From an uncultured Aquimarina sp. (GTDB taxonomy: Bacteria; Bacteroidota; Bacteroidia; Flavobacteriales; Flavobacteriaceae): a stretch of DNA of 64,000 nt. Below are positions 28,493 through 38,485 of this stretch, piece after piece; the stretch's first letter is position 1; every line of letters starts with the position of its first letter. The notes below the pieces were generated by a model. That model was not told the DNA's origin, ran no database searches, and was given only the letters and a program-made list of their open reading frames with translations. Location of the stretch: positions 186,001-250,000 of the forward strand of contig CANMLW010000005.1 in the NCBI GenBank assembly GCA_947498705.1, written 5' to 3'. The translations under genes and the position numbers were made by a program.

Positions 28493-31012
28493 ATGGCTAA
28501 GAATTTAGTGATTGTAGAGTCACCGGCTAAGGCTAAAACAATAGAAAAATTTCTTGGAAAAGATTATGTGGTTGCTTCCAGTTTTGGGCACATTGCAGAT
28601 TTGCCTTCGAAAGAATTGGGTGTAGATGTAGATGGAGATTTTAAACCCAAATATATTGTCTCTAAGGATAAAAAGGATGTTGTAAAAAGACTAAAAGATC
28701 TTTCTAGTAAAGCAGAAATGGTTTGGTTAGCAAGTGATGAGGATCGAGAAGGAGAGGCGATTGCATGGCATTTGGCAGAGACACTTAAATTAGATAAAAA
28801 AAGGACGAAAAGGATTGTCTTTCATGAGATTACCAAGAATGCAATTCTAAAAGCAATAGAAAACCCACGTGCCATTGATTATAATTTGGTAAATGCGCAA
28901 CAAGCCAGAAGGGTATTAGATCGTTTGGTGGGGTATGAGTTATCACCGGTATTATGGCGTAAAGTAAAAGGTGGTTTGTCTGCAGGAAGAGTACAGTCAG
29001 TTTCGGTAAGATTGATTGTAGAAAGAGAACGAGATATCCTTGGGTTTACCCCAGAAGCTTCCTATAGAATAGACGCAGAGTTTTCTAATCAAAAAGGGAA
29101 ATCTTTCAAAGCAAAGCTTCCTAAAAATTTTAGCACCAAAAAAGAAGCAGAATCGTTTTTGCAGCAGAATATGAATGCTTCTTTTAAAGTAGCAGATCTT
29201 TCTGTAAAACCAGCAAAAAAGTCTCCGGCTCCTCCATTTACAACTTCTACACTTCAACAAGAAGCATCAAGAAAACTGTATTTTTCTGTGAGTAAGACGA
29301 TGACGATGGCGCAACGGTTGTATGAAGCTGGATTGATTACCTATATGAGAACCGATAGTGTGAACTTGTCTAAAGAAGCACAAAACGGAGCAAAAGCAGA
29401 GATCGATACGGCATATGGTAGCGAATATAGTAATCCAAGACAGTATAAAGGAAAAAGTAAAGGGGCGCAAGAAGCTCACGAAGCAATACGACCTACAGAT
29501 TTTTCGAAGCATACCATACAGGGAGATTATGATCAGCAACGATTGTATGAATTGATTTGGAAACGAGCAATTGCTTCGCAAATGAGTGATGCGAGACTAG
29601 AAAGAACCAATGTTAAGATAGAGGCTAATACACATAATAATCAGTTTACAGCAAACGGAGAGGTTATAAAATTCGAAGGATTTTTAAAAGTGTATTTAGA
29701 AGGAAATGATGATGAAGATGAAGAGCAAGAAGGAATTTTACCTGCTATGAAAGTTCAGGAACCTCTGTTTAATAAATATATTTCGGCTACCGAAAGATTT
29801 ACAAGGCCGCCAAGTCGATATACAGAAGCATCACTGGTTAAGAAATTAGAAGAACTGGGTATAGGACGCCCGTCTACCTATGCGCCTACAATTTCTACGA
29901 TTCAAAATAGAAACTATGTAGAAAAAGGAGCAAAAGAAGGAGAAGAGCGTGATTATGCATATATGATTCTTGCTGATAATGAAGTAAAAGAAAAGAAACT
30001 ATCAGAAAAAGTAGGAAGTGATAAAGGTAAGTTAATCCCTACCGATGTGGGTATGGTGGTGAATGATTTCTTGGTAAATCATTTTTCTACGATTCTTGAT
30101 TATAACTTTACTGCAAAAGTAGAGCAGGATTTTGATGAGATTGCAGAAGGTCAGGAAGACTGGACGCATATTATGAAAGAGTTCTATCGGGAGTTTCATC
30201 CAAGGGTAGAGGATGTGTCTCAAAATGCAGAACGAGAGGTAGGTGAACGTATTTTGGGAGAAGATCCGGCTACAGGTAAGCCAGTTAGTGTAAGGTTGGG
30301 TAAATTTGGCCCAATGGTACAGATAGGAACCGCAGATGATGAAGATAAACCACGATTTGCAAGTCTGCCGCCTAATCAAACTCTAAGTAACATTACGTTC
30401 GAAGAGGCGATGAAGTTATTTCAATTGCCAAAAGAGCTGGGAGTATATAAAGAACAGACTGTAATCGTTAATAACGGTCGATTTGGTCCATATGTTCGAT
30501 TTGGAGAAAAATATGTTTCCTTAGAAAAAGGAGAAGATCCTTTTAGTACTACACTCGATCGTGCAATAGAACTTATCGATGCCAAAGAAAAAGCAGATGC
30601 TCCTATATATACCTATGAGAATCTTCCTGTTCAAAAAGGGACAGGTCGTTTTGGTCCATTTATAAAATGGAACGGGATGTTTATAAATGTTAATAAGAAA
30701 TATGATTTTGATAACTTGTCAGATCAGGACATTGTAACACTTATAGAAGAAAAGAAGCAAAAAGAAATAGATAAAGTTATTCATAATTGGGAGGAAGAAG
30801 GAATTAGAGTAGAAAAAGCAAGATGGGGGCGTAGTAACGTTATAAAAGGTAAAGTAAAAATTGAGCTACCAAAAACCGTCGATGCAAAAAAACTTACGCT
30901 AGAAGAAGTAAAAGACATTATAGAAAAGAATGCTCCCAAGAAAAAAACAGCAGCCAAAAAGAAAACTGCAACCAAGAAAAAAACTACTAAAACAGCAGCC
31001 AAAAAGAAATAA
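28493..31012 (+). CDS. topA: DNA topoisomerase I
   Basis: 839 residues from the ATG at 28493 (MAKNLVIVESPAKAKTIEKF). An N-terminal Toprim domain (with SDEDREGEAIAWHL) is followed by the type IA core, with the active-site Tyr in LITYMRTDSVN at ~288. Then come C-terminal repeats of the GRFGPYVRFG type (three or more) instead of Cys4 zinc fingers, and a Lys/Ala-rich tail (KKKTAAKKK repeats). It relaxes negative supercoils. The in-frame TTG at 28469 is not needed and overlaps the promoter box. Confidence 0.96.
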   Translation: MAKNLVIVESPAKAKTIEKFLGKDYVVASSFGHIADLPSKELGVDVDGDFKPKYIVSKDKKDVVKRLKDLSSKAEMVWLASDEDREGEAIAWHLAETLKLDKKRTKRIVFHEITKNAILKAIENPRAIDYNLVNAQQARRVLDRLVGYELSPVLWRKVKGGLSAGRVQSVSVRLIVERERDILGFTPEASYRIDAEFSNQKGKSFKAKLPKNFSTKKEAESFLQQNMNASFKVADLSVKPAKKSPAPPFTTSTLQQEASRKLYFSVSKTMTMAQRLYEAGLITYMRTDSVNLSKEAQNGAKAEIDTAYGSEYSNPRQYKGKSKGAQEAHEAIRPTDFSKHTIQGDYDQQRLYELIWKRAIASQMSDARLERTNVKIEANTHNNQFTANGEVIKFEGFLKVYLEGNDDEDEEQEGILPAMKVQEPLFNKYISATERFTRPPSRYTEASLVKKLEELGIGRPSTYAPTISTIQNRNYVEKGAKEGEERDYAYMILADNEVKEKKLSEKVGSDKGKLIPTDVGMVVNDFLVNHFSTILDYNFTAKVEQDFDEIAEGQEDWTHIMKEFYREFHPRVEDVSQNAEREVGERILGEDPATGKPVSVRLGKFGPMVQIGTADDEDKPRFASLPPNQTLSNITFEEAMKLFQLPKELGVYKEQTVIVNNGRFGPYVRFGEKYVSLEKGEDPFSTTLDRAIELIDAKEKADAPIYTYENLPVQKGTGRFGPFIKWNGMFINVNKKYDFDNLSDQDIVTLIEEKKQKEIDKVIHNWEEEGIRVEKARWGRSNVIKGKVKIELPKTVDAKKLTLEEVKDIIEKNAPKKKTAAKKKTATKKKTTKTAAKKK

Positions 31013-31022
31013 TAAATAACCT

Positions 31023-32186
31023 ATGTCTTTTGAATTTCTTGTCCCGGTAAGCGATATTGTGGTGGCACATGCAAAATTGCTATCTGATAATGCGTTAGGT
31101 AAACAAATAAAAATTCATACCGTAGAAGATGGAGTGCCCGGTCTTGAAAAAGCAGATATTGTAATTATCGGTGTTTGCGAAAATAGAAATGACTTAGATT
31201 TTCTGGGAGAAAGCTTACGTTTTGATGCCATACGTAAATCGCTATATGAGCTGTATCCGGGTAATTGGAGTGCTAGTATAGTCGATTTGGGAGATATAAG
31301 ACCTGGGAGCGAAGTTAGCGATACCTATTTTCTGGTTCAGGAGGTGCTTTCCACATTGTTGCAAAAAAAATGTATTCCTGTTATTTTAGGCGGAAGCCAG
31401 GATATTGTTTACCCTCAGTATCGTTCATTTGATATTTTGGAGCGTATGGTGAATTTGGTGAACGTAGATAGTCGATTTGACCTTGGAGATTCTTCTCAAC
31501 CAATCGATAATAGATCTTTTGTTGGTAAAATAATTGTTGATGAGCCTTATAATTTGTTTAATTATAGTAATATAGGGTATCAAACGTATTTTAATTCGCA
31601 AGAAGAAATAGATCTTATAGAGAAATTGTATTTTGATGCATATCGCTTAGGCGAGGTTATTTCAGATGTGACTGTGGTAGAACCAATCATGAGAGATGCA
31701 GATATTGTTGCGATAGATCTTGGTGCTATGAATTCGGTTAGTTTAAATGGGCTTATGACTTCTCCCAATGGTTTTGATGGCCGTGAAATATGTGCTATTG
31801 CTAGGTATGCGGGGATTAGTGATAAAGTAAAAAGCTTTGGTATCTACGAATTCAAAAATTTTAAGAACGAGGAGATGGCTGCTTTGTTAATAGCTCAGAT
31901 TATTTGGTATTTTATAGAAGGGATTAATTACAGGTCTAACGAACTTGATGTCAGAAACCTAAAAAGTACGATGCATTATAGTGTTCCTGTAGAAGACGAA
32001 ATTTTATCATTTTATAAGAGTGCAAAAACCGGAAGATGGTGGATAGAAATACCTTTTATTTTGTCCGGTAATAATAAATTGAAAAGACATACGTTATTAC
32101 CTTGCACGTACAATGATTATGAAAGTGCTTGTAATCAAGTTATACCAGAAAGATGGTATAAAGCAAAACAAAAAAACGAAGTTTAA
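31023..32186 (+). CDS. Arginase-fold (formimidoylglutamase-like) protein with altered metal site
   Basis: 387 residues in the ureohydrolase fold, 10 bp after topA and upstream of gldK. The metal-ligand motifs are changed: GGSQD (~123-127) replaces GGxHS, NVDSRFD (~147-153) replaces DAHxD, and IDLGAMN (~231-237) replaces DxDxxDP. Several Mn ligands are therefore missing and classic ureohydrolase activity is unlikely. This family is commonly found next to gldKLMN in Flavobacteriia, so a non-catalytic role with the secretion machinery is possible (inference). Confidence 0.8.
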   Translation: MSFEFLVPVSDIVVAHAKLLSDNALGKQIKIHTVEDGVPGLEKADIVIIGVCENRNDLDFLGESLRFDAIRKSLYELYPGNWSASIVDLGDIRPGSEVSDTYFLVQEVLSTLLQKKCIPVILGGSQDIVYPQYRSFDILERMVNLVNVDSRFDLGDSSQPIDNRSFVGKIIVDEPYNLFNYSNIGYQTYFNSQEEIDLIEKLYFDAYRLGEVISDVTVVEPIMRDADIVAIDLGAMNSVSLNGLMTSPNGFDGREICAIARYAGISDKVKSFGIYEFKNFKNEEMAALLIAQIIWYFIEGINYRSNELDVRNLKSTMHYSVPVEDEILSFYKSAKTGRWWIEIPFILSGNNKLKRHTLLPCTYNDYESACNQVIPERWYKAKQKNEV

Positions 32187-32199
32187 CATTTTTATTGGG

Positions 32200-32272
32200 T
32201 AGATTTAAGGTTTTTTTTTGAAAAAAATTGTTTTTCTGAAAACAAATAATTAGGTTTACGTCCTTAAATCTA
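32200..32272 (+). promoter_or_regulatory. gldK upstream region: promoter within an 11-bp inverted repeat
   Basis: A perfect inverted repeat TAGATTTAAGG (32200-32210) / CCTTAAATCTA (32262-32272) flanks a likely promoter: TTG at 32228-32230, 20 bp, TAGGTTTA at 32251-32258 (one mismatch to TAnnTTTG). The gldK ATG follows at 32297. The repeat could be an operator or form an RNA stem if transcription reads in from upstream. Confidence 0.45.
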
Positions 32273-32296
32273 GAAGATCTTAACCTAAAACAAGTT

Positions 32297-33670
32297 ATGA
32301 AGAAATTTGTATCACTCTTTGCTATTTTAGCAATGCTCTATAGTTGTGGTGGCGGAAACCGAGGAGAGCTAATAGGAGCACAAGGAAAAAAATGGCACCC
32401 TCAAAAGCCATATGGCATGGCCCTCATCCCCGGAGGATCATTCATTATGGGTAAGTCGGATGATGATAAAGCTGCAATAGCTAACGCCCCTACCAAAATG
32501 GTTACGGTTCGTTCATTTTATATGGATGAAACCGAAATTACTAATAGCGAATACCGACAATTTGTAAATTGGGTTCGCGATTCTACAATTCGAGTAAGAT
32601 TGGCAATAATGGCCGATGAACTAGGAAAAACCCCTGGAGATGACGGTATAGGTGAATATGCCTTTTTAGATGCCGATACAGAAAACATGTCTGTTTACGA
32701 AAAATATATGTACGACAATTATAGTGGTATAGGAGAAACAGGATATGAAGGAAGAAAATTAAATAAAGATATTGATATCGAGTGGAATGTAGAAGATTAT
32801 CCAGATGAGTTTTATGCTGAGGTGATGGATACTATGTATATTCCATTAGAAGAATCCTATAACGGGCGTCGTACGCTGGATGTAAGTAAATATAAATTTA
32901 GATTTACTTGGATGGATATTCAAGCAGCAGCAAGAGCCAAAAAAGGAGGAAGAAAGGATTTTGTGAAAGAAGAAGTAATTGAGGTATACCCTGATACTAC
33001 TGTATGGATCAAGGATTTCAATTATTCTTATAACGAACCTATGCATAATGATTATTTCTGGCATAGTGCGTATGACGATTATCCAGTGGTAGGTGTTTCT
33101 TGGGAACAAGCAAAAGCCTTTTGCCGTTGGAGAACTATAGAAAAGAACGCTTATCAGAAAAAAAGAAAGAAAGAATTTGTAAACTATTTTAGACTTCCTA
33201 CAGAAGCAGAATGGGAATATGCTGCAAGAGGAGGATTAGAGTCTGCTACATACCCTTGGGGTGGACCTTATGCCTTAAACGATAGAGGTTGCTTTTTGGC
33301 AAACTTCAAGCCTCTTAGAGGTAACTACGCAGCAGATAACTTTTTGTATACTGTAGAAGCAAAAACATTTGACCCTAATGACTATAACCTATACAATATG
33401 GCAGGTAATGTTTCAGAATGGGTACAATCATCTTACGACCCGGCAGCTTACGAATATGTATCATCCATGAACCCCAATGTTAATGACGATGAGAATAAAC
33501 GTAAAGTGGTTCGAGGAGGATCCTGGAAAGATGTTGCTTATTTCCTACAAGTAAGCACCAGAGATTATGAGTACGCCGATTCTGCAAGAAGTTATATTGG
33601 ATTTAGAACCGTTCAGGACTATATGGGTACTGACGTGACTGGAGAAAATAATACTCAGAATCAGAAATAA
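32297..33670 (+). CDS. gldK: Gliding/type IX secretion lipoprotein GldK
   Basis: 457 residues with a lipobox (LYSCGGG, Cys ~17) and an FGE-sulfatase fold: PGGSFIMG at ~49, DETEITNSEYRQFV, VVGVSWEQAKAFCRW, LPTEAEWEYAARGG, NMAGNVSEWV and VVRGGSWKD near the end. GldK (PorK) forms the outer-membrane ring with GldN in the type IX secretion system. It heads the gldK-L-M-N operon. Confidence 0.96.
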   Translation: MKKFVSLFAILAMLYSCGGGNRGELIGAQGKKWHPQKPYGMALIPGGSFIMGKSDDDKAAIANAPTKMVTVRSFYMDETEITNSEYRQFVNWVRDSTIRVRLAIMADELGKTPGDDGIGEYAFLDADTENMSVYEKYMYDNYSGIGETGYEGRKLNKDIDIEWNVEDYPDEFYAEVMDTMYIPLEESYNGRRTLDVSKYKFRFTWMDIQAAARAKKGGRKDFVKEEVIEVYPDTTVWIKDFNYSYNEPMHNDYFWHSAYDDYPVVGVSWEQAKAFCRWRTIEKNAYQKKRKKEFVNYFRLPTEAEWEYAARGGLESATYPWGGPYALNDRGCFLANFKPLRGNYAADNFLYTVEAKTFDPNDYNLYNMAGNVSEWVQSSYDPAAYEYVSSMNPNVNDDENKRKVVRGGSWKDVAYFLQVSTRDYEYADSARSYIGFRTVQDYMGTDVTGENNTQNQK

Positions 33671-33748
33671 GTCCCAAAATTATCTATCAACTAAATTACT
33701 AACCCTTTTTTAAAACTATTGATTTAAAAAGAAAAAAACAATTTTATT

Positions 33749-34375
33749 ATGGCAAATTCAAAAGCAAGCAAAAAGTTAATGAACATGGTATACGGTCTAG
33801 GAGCGGCCGTTGTAATCCTTGGTGCACTATTTAAGATTATGCACTGGCCATTTGGTAACGAGATGCTTATTATTGGTCTAATCACAGAGGCATTTGTATT
33901 TACAGTGTCTGCATTCGAACCAGTAGATGACGAATTAGATTGGTCTTTGGTATATCCAGAACTAGCTGGAGGTAGCAAAAGAGATAAAAAAGAAAAAGAA
34001 ACTCCAGAAGGATTATTGTCTAAAAAATTAGACGAAATGCTTAAAGAAGCTAGATTAGATACGAACCTTATGAATAGTCTTGGGGATAGTATTCGTAACT
34101 TCGAAGGTGCTGCAAAAGGAATTGCTCCTAGTGTAGATGCGATTCAAGGAACTAAAAAATATAGCGAAGAAATGGCTGCAGCAGCAGCTCATTTGGAAAC
34201 TTTAAATGGTTTGTATAAGGTGCAATTAGAAGCTTCAGAAAAGCAGGCTCAGGCTAATGAGGCTATTGCTGCTAATGCAGGTCAACTTGAGGCACAAATG
34301 AAAAACTTATCTAGTAACCTTGCTTCTCTTAATGGAGTATATGGTGGTATGTTAAATGCAATGAACAGAAGTTAA
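33749..34375 (+). CDS. gldL: Type IX secretion motor stator GldL
   Basis: 208 residues. Two membrane helices are at ~10-30 and ~37-55 (VYGLGAAVVILGALFKIMHWPFG and the following helix); the glutamate in the second helix (LITEAF) is the residue linked to proton use in GldL. A long Ala/Gln-rich cytoplasmic helix follows (~115-208). With GldM it forms the proton-driven inner-membrane motor. Confidence 0.95.
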   Translation: MANSKASKKLMNMVYGLGAAVVILGALFKIMHWPFGNEMLIIGLITEAFVFTVSAFEPVDDELDWSLVYPELAGGSKRDKKEKETPEGLLSKKLDEMLKEARLDTNLMNSLGDSIRNFEGAAKGIAPSVDAIQGTKKYSEEMAAAAAHLETLNGLYKVQLEASEKQAQANEAIAANAGQLEAQMKNLSSNLASLNGVYGGMLNAMNRS

Positions 34376-34427
34376 TCGCATTTATTTTTAATTATTTTAT
34401 AATAACTACCAAAAATCTAAAAAGAAT

Positions 34428-35975
34428 ATGGCAGGAGGAAAGTTATCCCCAAGGCAGAAGATGATTAACCTAATGTACTTGGTTTTCATCGCAATGATGG
34501 CATTAAACATGTCAAAAGAAGTATTATCGGCATTCGGTCTGATGAACGAAAAATTAGCATCGTCTAATACGATTGCTACAGAGCGTAATACAGCATTTAT
34601 GGCTGGATTGGCAGAAAAAGTTTCAGAACAGCCAGAAAAGTATGCGCCACTTAAAGAAAAAGCAGATCAAATTAGTGCTTTGTCTAATGAGTTTAATGCA
34701 TATATAGATCAGTTAAAATCAGAGATATTAGAAGGAGTAGGAGATCCAACCGATTATGAAACAATGGATAAGTCGTTGACATTGGATCAAAAGTTTTTTG
34801 AAGGTGGTAAAACTACTGCAGCTGCTCAAGAGTTCTTAGATAAAGTAGCAAAATATAGAGACGGTGTTTCTGCAGCTATTAAGTCTGTAAAAGAAGTAAG
34901 CCCAGAAGTAGCAACAGATGTTGAAACTACATTTTCTACACAAGATCAAAAAGATAGAGCTGGTGTAACAAAAAAATGGTTAAACTATAACTTCGAAGGT
35001 TTTCCTATGGTGGCTTCTTTAACGAAGCTTACTCAAATGCAAGCAGATGTTAAGACTACAGAAAGTAAAGTGCTTTCTGCATTATTAGCGGGTCAGCAGG
35101 CTTCAGAGCTTTCTTTTAGTAATTATGAAGCGATTGTTGTTCCAGACAAGACCGCTTTCTTTAGTGGAGAAAAGTTTAAAGGAAGAATCGTTTTAGGTCG
35201 TTTTGATGCTACGCTAAAGCCAACCAAAGTTGTGGTTAATGGTAAAGAGCAGACAGAAGTTCTGAATGGTCAGATCATGCTAGATTTCCCAGCAGGTAAT
35301 GTTGGAGAAAGAGATGTAGAAGGAGAACTTGAGTTTAAAGAAGGTGATTCTATCGTAAAAATACCAATCAAGAGTTCGTATGCAGTAATTCCTAAGCCAA
35401 ACTCGGCTGTAATTTCTGCAGATAAGATGAACGTAGTATATCGTGGTGTAAATAACCCGATGACTATTTCTATTCCTGGTGTACCTGCTGTAAATGCATC
35501 GGCCCCTGGTCTTAAAAAAGTAGGTGGTGCAGGAAAATACATGATGAATGTAACGAACGTAAAAGCACGTGAGGTAAGTATCAAAGTAAGTGGTAAATTA
35601 CCAAACGGAGCCTCGGTTAGTGACAGTAAGAAATTTAGAATCAAGCCAATTCCAAGACCTGTAGGAACAGTTCGTGGAGAGGATGGTGCAATAAAAATGG
35701 CTAGAAACGCGTTAGAGATATCATCAGTAGGTGCGATCTTACCAGATTTTGATTTTGATATCAAACTGAAGGTTACTGGTTTTAAATTTAAAGTAGAAGG
35801 ACAGCCAACTGTTAGTGTTCGAGGAGGAAGACTTAGCGCACCGGCAAAATCTGCTTTACGTAAAGCGAAAAGAGGTTCTTCTGTACAGATTATAGATATA
35901 AAAGCACAGTTAACTACAAATTCTGGATATAAATTGAAAAAAATATCTCCAGTTATTGTTGAGTTAACGAATTAA
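34428..35975 (+). CDS. gldM: Type IX secretion motor protein GldM
   Basis: 515 residues with a single N-terminal membrane helix (INLMYLVFIAMMALNMS, ~12-28) and a long periplasmic part made of a helical D1 domain (~35-220) and beta domains to the end. GldM dimers form the shaft that passes torque from the GldL ring to the GldK/GldN ring. It lies 52 bp after gldL. Confidence 0.96.
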   Translation: MAGGKLSPRQKMINLMYLVFIAMMALNMSKEVLSAFGLMNEKLASSNTIATERNTAFMAGLAEKVSEQPEKYAPLKEKADQISALSNEFNAYIDQLKSEILEGVGDPTDYETMDKSLTLDQKFFEGGKTTAAAQEFLDKVAKYRDGVSAAIKSVKEVSPEVATDVETTFSTQDQKDRAGVTKKWLNYNFEGFPMVASLTKLTQMQADVKTTESKVLSALLAGQQASELSFSNYEAIVVPDKTAFFSGEKFKGRIVLGRFDATLKPTKVVVNGKEQTEVLNGQIMLDFPAGNVGERDVEGELEFKEGDSIVKIPIKSSYAVIPKPNSAVISADKMNVVYRGVNNPMTISIPGVPAVNASAPGLKKVGGAGKYMMNVTNVKAREVSIKVSGKLPNGASVSDSKKFRIKPIPRPVGTVRGEDGAIKMARNALEISSVGAILPDFDFDIKLKVTGFKFKVEGQPTVSVRGGRLSAPAKSALRKAKRGSSVQIIDIKAQLTTNSGYKLKKISPVIVELTN

Positions 35976-35989
35976 ACAATAAACTAGTT

Positions 35990-36880
35990 ATGAATTTGAA
36001 AAATGTTGTATTAACCGTTTTTGGTCTATTAGTTTCTTATGTTTCTGTTGGACAGGCAAATGTATTAAATGCTAGTAATCCTGATGAAATTGGTAAGAAA
36101 ACGCAAGAAGAGATATTATATGATAATGATAAACCATTAGAATATGGTTATGTAGGTAAGCGTGATATATTATGGGCAAAAACTACTTGGGAAACTATTG
36201 ATTTGGATGAACGAATTAATTTTCCTTTGTATTACCCAATTGATACCAATAACATTGGTGCCAACCGTCGTTCTTTGTATGATGTACTAGTATCGAATAT
36301 TAAAAATGGAAAAATTAAGAATATTTATTCAGATTCATATTTTACCGAGACACGTACATTTGAAGAATTGCAGACTACCATGACAAAGATAGATACTTTG
36401 GACTTAGGTTATGAGCAATATAATGCAGGAGAAGAAGTGGATCCACAATATATTGATAGAAGAGATATTACTTCTGCCGATATAGCAGAATATAAGATTC
36501 GTGGTTATTGGTATTTTGATAAACGTCAGGGAGAGTTAAGATATAGATTATTAGGTATTGCACCAGTTGCACCAGATGTTAACTTTCTTGATGATGATGA
36601 GCCAGATATGGTAGCATTATTCTGGGTATGGTACCCCGATGTAAGAGAAATGTTGCATAACACAATGGCGTTTAATAGAAAAAATACTTCTATGCCATTT
36701 ACATATGATCATATCTTAAATGCAAGACGTTTTAATTCTGTGATCTATAAAGAAGATAACATACAGGGTGACCGTGAAATTAAGGATTACATTGTAGATA
36801 ATGCTTTAATGCAACTTCTAGAAAGTGAAAGAATTAAAGAGAGTATTAGAAACTTTGAAATGGATATGTGGAGTTATTAA
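35990..36880 (+). CDS. gldN: Type IX secretion periplasmic ring protein GldN
   Basis: 296 residues with a cleavable signal peptide (cleavage after VSVGQA, ~24) and the GldN/PorN signatures VGKRDILWAKTTWETIDLDER and FNSVIYKEDN. It binds GldK to make the periplasmic ring that GldM drives. It begins 14 bp after gldM and ends before a strong terminator, which closes the operon. Confidence 0.96.
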   Translation: MNLKNVVLTVFGLLVSYVSVGQANVLNASNPDEIGKKTQEEILYDNDKPLEYGYVGKRDILWAKTTWETIDLDERINFPLYYPIDTNNIGANRRSLYDVLVSNIKNGKIKNIYSDSYFTETRTFEELQTTMTKIDTLDLGYEQYNAGEEVDPQYIDRRDITSADIAEYKIRGYWYFDKRQGELRYRLLGIAPVAPDVNFLDDDEPDMVALFWVWYPDVREMLHNTMAFNRKNTSMPFTYDHILNARRFNSVIYKEDNIQGDREIKDYIVDNALMQLLESERIKESIRNFEMDMWSY

Positions 36881-36908
36881 TAACTCCTGTATTCTACGAG
36901 GATATTTA

Positions 36909-36942
36909 AAAAAAGCGACCAACAATAGTTGGTCGCTTTTTT
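36909..36942 (+). terminator. Terminator of the gldKLMN operon
   Basis: A 9-bp GC-rich stem GCGACCAAC / GTTGGTCGC (36915-36923 / 36928-36936), loop AATA, is extended by A6/T6 flanks. Confidence 0.9.
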
Positions 36943-37003
36943 ATGATCGTTATTTGCGGTTTTATGAAAGAGAAACGTAATTTTAATGTTAGAAGTTGAT
37001 ATC

Positions 37004-38050
37004 ATGGTAGATTATCTTGTAGTTGGATTGGGCTTATCAGGTTTATCTTATATAGAGCAATTAGAAACACACAATAAATCTTATGTAGTGTTTGAGAATG
37101 CTACGCAAAAGTCATCAAGAGTAGCAGGGGGGTTATATAATCCTGTTATTTTAAAAAGATTTACCATGGCATGGGATGCTCCGCAACAACTTAGAACAGC
37201 CATTTCTTTTTATAAAAATGTAGAAAAAAGATTAGGAAGAAAGTTAATAACCGAATTACCAGTATTGCGTAGGTTTAATTCTGTAGAAGAGCAAAATACC
37301 TGGTTCGAGGCATGTGATAGACCCAAACTTTGTGATTTTTTATATTCAGAGTTAATTCAAAATACCAATCAGGGGTTAGATATCCCTTATCATTACGGAA
37401 AAGTAAGACACACAGGTAGAATAGACCTTCCTTTATTGCTTTCTGCTTATGAGGATTATCTCGTAGATAAAGGGGTGTTGCGTAAAGAGTCTTTTAAATA
37501 TGATGAATTGATTATAAAAAAGGACTATGTTGTTTATAATGATGTTACTTATAAAAAGGTTGTGTTTGCAGAGGGATATGGTATTAAGAAAAATCCTTTT
37601 TTCAATGGTTTGCCATTGGTCGGAAATAAAGGCGAGTACATAATTATCAAATCCAAAGAACTTCAGCTAAAAGAAGTGATAAAATCTTCTATTTTTATTA
37701 TTCCGTTAGGAGAGAATACTTATAAAGTTGGTGCTACCTATAATCATGAGGATAAATCATCAGAAATAACTGATAAGGCCAAAGAGGAATTACAAAAAAA
37801 ACTAGATCAATTTATAAAAGTTCCTTATCAGATTGTAGGACAGGTAACGGGTATTCGACCAACAGTAAGAGACAGAAAACCTTTGGTAGGTACACACCAT
37901 GCTTATAACCAAATTCATGTTTTAAATGGATTAGGTACCAGAGGGATTCTTATAGGGCCTACCGTAGCAAAAAAACTATATGACCATATCGAAAATCATA
38001 TTCCTTTGGATGAAGAAATAAATATCGATCGATTTAAAAATCTACTATAA
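37004..38050 (+). CDS. FAD-dependent oxidoreductase (DAO family)
   Basis: ~348 residues from the ATG at 37004, with the Rossmann FAD motif VGLGLSGLSY at ~7-16 and a DAO-type C-terminal signature (TGIRPTVRDRKPLVG, then GLGTRGILIGP). The family oxidises amino acids or similar amines; the substrate is unknown. The upstream in-frame ATG at 36986 would place six extra residues before the motif and is less likely. The 3' end overlaps the convergent DUF983 gene by 6 bp. Confidence 0.85.
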   Translation: MVDYLVVGLGLSGLSYIEQLETHNKSYVVFENATQKSSRVAGGLYNPVILKRFTMAWDAPQQLRTAISFYKNVEKRLGRKLITELPVLRRFNSVEEQNTWFEACDRPKLCDFLYSELIQNTNQGLDIPYHYGKVRHTGRIDLPLLLSAYEDYLVDKGVLRKESFKYDELIIKKDYVVYNDVTYKKVVFAEGYGIKKNPFFNGLPLVGNKGEYIIIKSKELQLKEVIKSSIFIIPLGENTYKVGATYNHEDKSSEITDKAKEELQKKLDQFIKVPYQIVGQVTGIRPTVRDRKPLVGTHHAYNQIHVLNGLGTRGILIGPTVAKKLYDHIENHIPLDEEINIDRFKNLL

Positions 38051-38428
38051 AGTTTTCTCTTTTTTATAGTGCATAAAAAAGTTAATCCAGATATTTCGTG
38101 ACACGCGCATAATAATTGGCATGAAAACGATCATCGTGCCTACGATAACAAAAAACGTTTTCAATAAGTTTATTTCTAATATTAGATACGAAATAACAAA
38201 TGCGGCAACGGCAAAAGCAATACCGACAGGATAACTTACATACATTGCTCCATAAAAAAAAGAAGGTTCAATTTTGTATTTGGTATTGCAATGGCTGCAT
38301 TGTTCATTCATTTGCAATGTGTGAGTCAATTTGTAAGGATTAGAAACTTGATACATACTTTCATTTTGACAAACAGGACAACTTCCGGTCAAGATACTGT
38401 ATATCTTTGTTCCTTTTAAGAAATTCAT
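38045..38428 (-). CDS. DUF983 membrane protein with zinc ribbon
   Basis: A 127-residue protein with an N-terminal CPVC...CSHC zinc-ribbon pair (~19-50), then two membrane helices (~62-85 and ~90-108) and a basic tail ending KKEKTL. This is the DUF983 plan. The function is not known. It is transcribed away from the ABC-F gene with a 57-bp shared promoter region. Confidence 0.85.
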   Translation of the reverse strand: MNFLKGTKIYSILTGSCPVCQNESMYQVSNPYKLTHTLQMNEQCSHCNTKYKIEPSFFYGAMYVSYPVGIAFAVAAFVISYLILEINLLKTFFVIVGTMIVFMPIIMRVSRNIWINFFMHYKKEKTL

Positions 38429-38485
38429 AAGCGTTTTTATTCTACCACAAAATTAATCATCTTTGCACAAAATATTCAAAAGCTG

